DNA of 5,881 nucleotides from Verrucomicrobiota bacterium (GTDB lineage Bacteria; Verrucomicrobiota; Verrucomicrobiia; Chthoniobacterales; UBA6821). Position numbers and translations under genes: made by a program. Location of the stretch: the NCBI GenBank assembly GCA_016871655.1, contig VHCR01000097.1:1-5881 (forward strand). The letters run 5' to 3'. Below, piece by piece: positions 5,678 through 5,881 of this stretch. The notes under the pieces are model-generated. The model ran no database searches. It saw only the letters and a list, made by a program, of their open reading frames with translations, and was not told the DNA's origin. Position 1 is the first letter of the stretch, and every line of letters begins with the position of its first letter.

Positions 5678-5881
5678 TCACAATTCAGTCCTCACCACCT
5701 GCAATTTATTCTGCCCATCGCGATAAAAGCCATGGAAGCCAGGAAGTCTTCCAAGCCAGCGCATCATCGAAGAATTTAAAAACTGTTGATACTTTGCTTC
5801 TAAATCATTTTTGAGCCTTCCATTTTTTTCCCTCACTTCATGAGAAGGAAGGGTCATTTGACGATAGAGCTCATCACTTAC
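5678..5881 (-). CDS. C-terminal fragment of an unrecognised protein (cut by window edge)
   Basis: The frame is open from the right edge of the window for 67 codons to a TGA at 5678-5680. The fragment is charged at first (YRQMTLPSHEVREKNGRLK, then NDLEAKYQQFLNSS) and could be helical, followed by MMRWLGRLPGFHGFYRDG and the end LQVVRTEL. I recognise no family or motif. It is supported by being on the same strand as all other genes and by stopping exactly at the border of a heptamer array, as a gene end does at the other gaps. The start lies outside the window. The stop adjoins the array but, unlike the OppA-like gene, its residues do not appear repeat-derived. Confidence 0.65.
   Translation of the reverse strand, partial: VSDELYRQMTLPSHEVREKNGRLKNDLEAKYQQFLNSSMMRWLGRLPGFHGFYRDGQNKLQVVRTEL

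Overview
The window is a bacterial chromosomal segment in which every recognisable gene lies on the minus strand, so transcription runs from right to left. The best guess for the host is a Gram-negative bacterium of the Planctomycetes-Verrucomicrobia-Chlamydiae group. This rests only on the look of the polyprenyl synthase, the OppA-like lipoprotein and the lipoprotein-type GH1 enzyme, and is a weak inference. Base composition looks moderately AT-rich. None of the gene starts has a convincing Shine-Dalgarno sequence.

Layout in transcription order (right to left): (i) the last 67 codons of an unrecognised gene entering from the right edge (5678-5881); (ii) a glycoside hydrolase family 1 enzyme with a lipoprotein signal (4082-5470); (iii) an OppA-type peptide-binding lipoprotein (2320-3978); (iv) a short-chain dehydrogenase/reductase (1354-2172) that overlaps by 4 nt with (v) a long-chain-type trans-polyprenyl diphosphate synthase (314-1357). 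The last 313 bases on the left hold no supported gene but contain a palindromic, MITE-like element (79-221).

The most unusual structure is in the three gaps between genes. Each gap (2191-2338, 3935-4046, 5493-5676) is bracketed by a pair of heptanucleotide tandem arrays in inverted orientation. The left array has GATRGDA units and the right array has the complementary TCYYATC-type units. The spacers between them (78, 56 and 86 bp) are unrelated to each other and mostly AT-rich. The fourth gene junction, the ATGA overlap inside the SDR/synthase operon, has no array. In the mRNA each pair could fold into a long purine:pyrimidine stem between the stop codon of one gene and the start codon of the next. 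The arrays also enter coding sequence: one supplies the last six residues and stop codon of the OppA-like protein, and another is translated inside its signal peptide if the ATG start is used. Because the unit is 7 bp, gain or loss of a unit there would shift the reading frame.

Functionally, the SDR and polyprenyl synthase form a probable two-gene operon; the synthase fits quinone side-chain or other polyprenyl supply. The OppA-like protein and GH1 enzyme are both predicted lipoproteins of the cell envelope, pointing to capture of peptides and hydrolysis of beta-glycosides outside the cytoplasm. No transporter permease or ATPase genes are present here.
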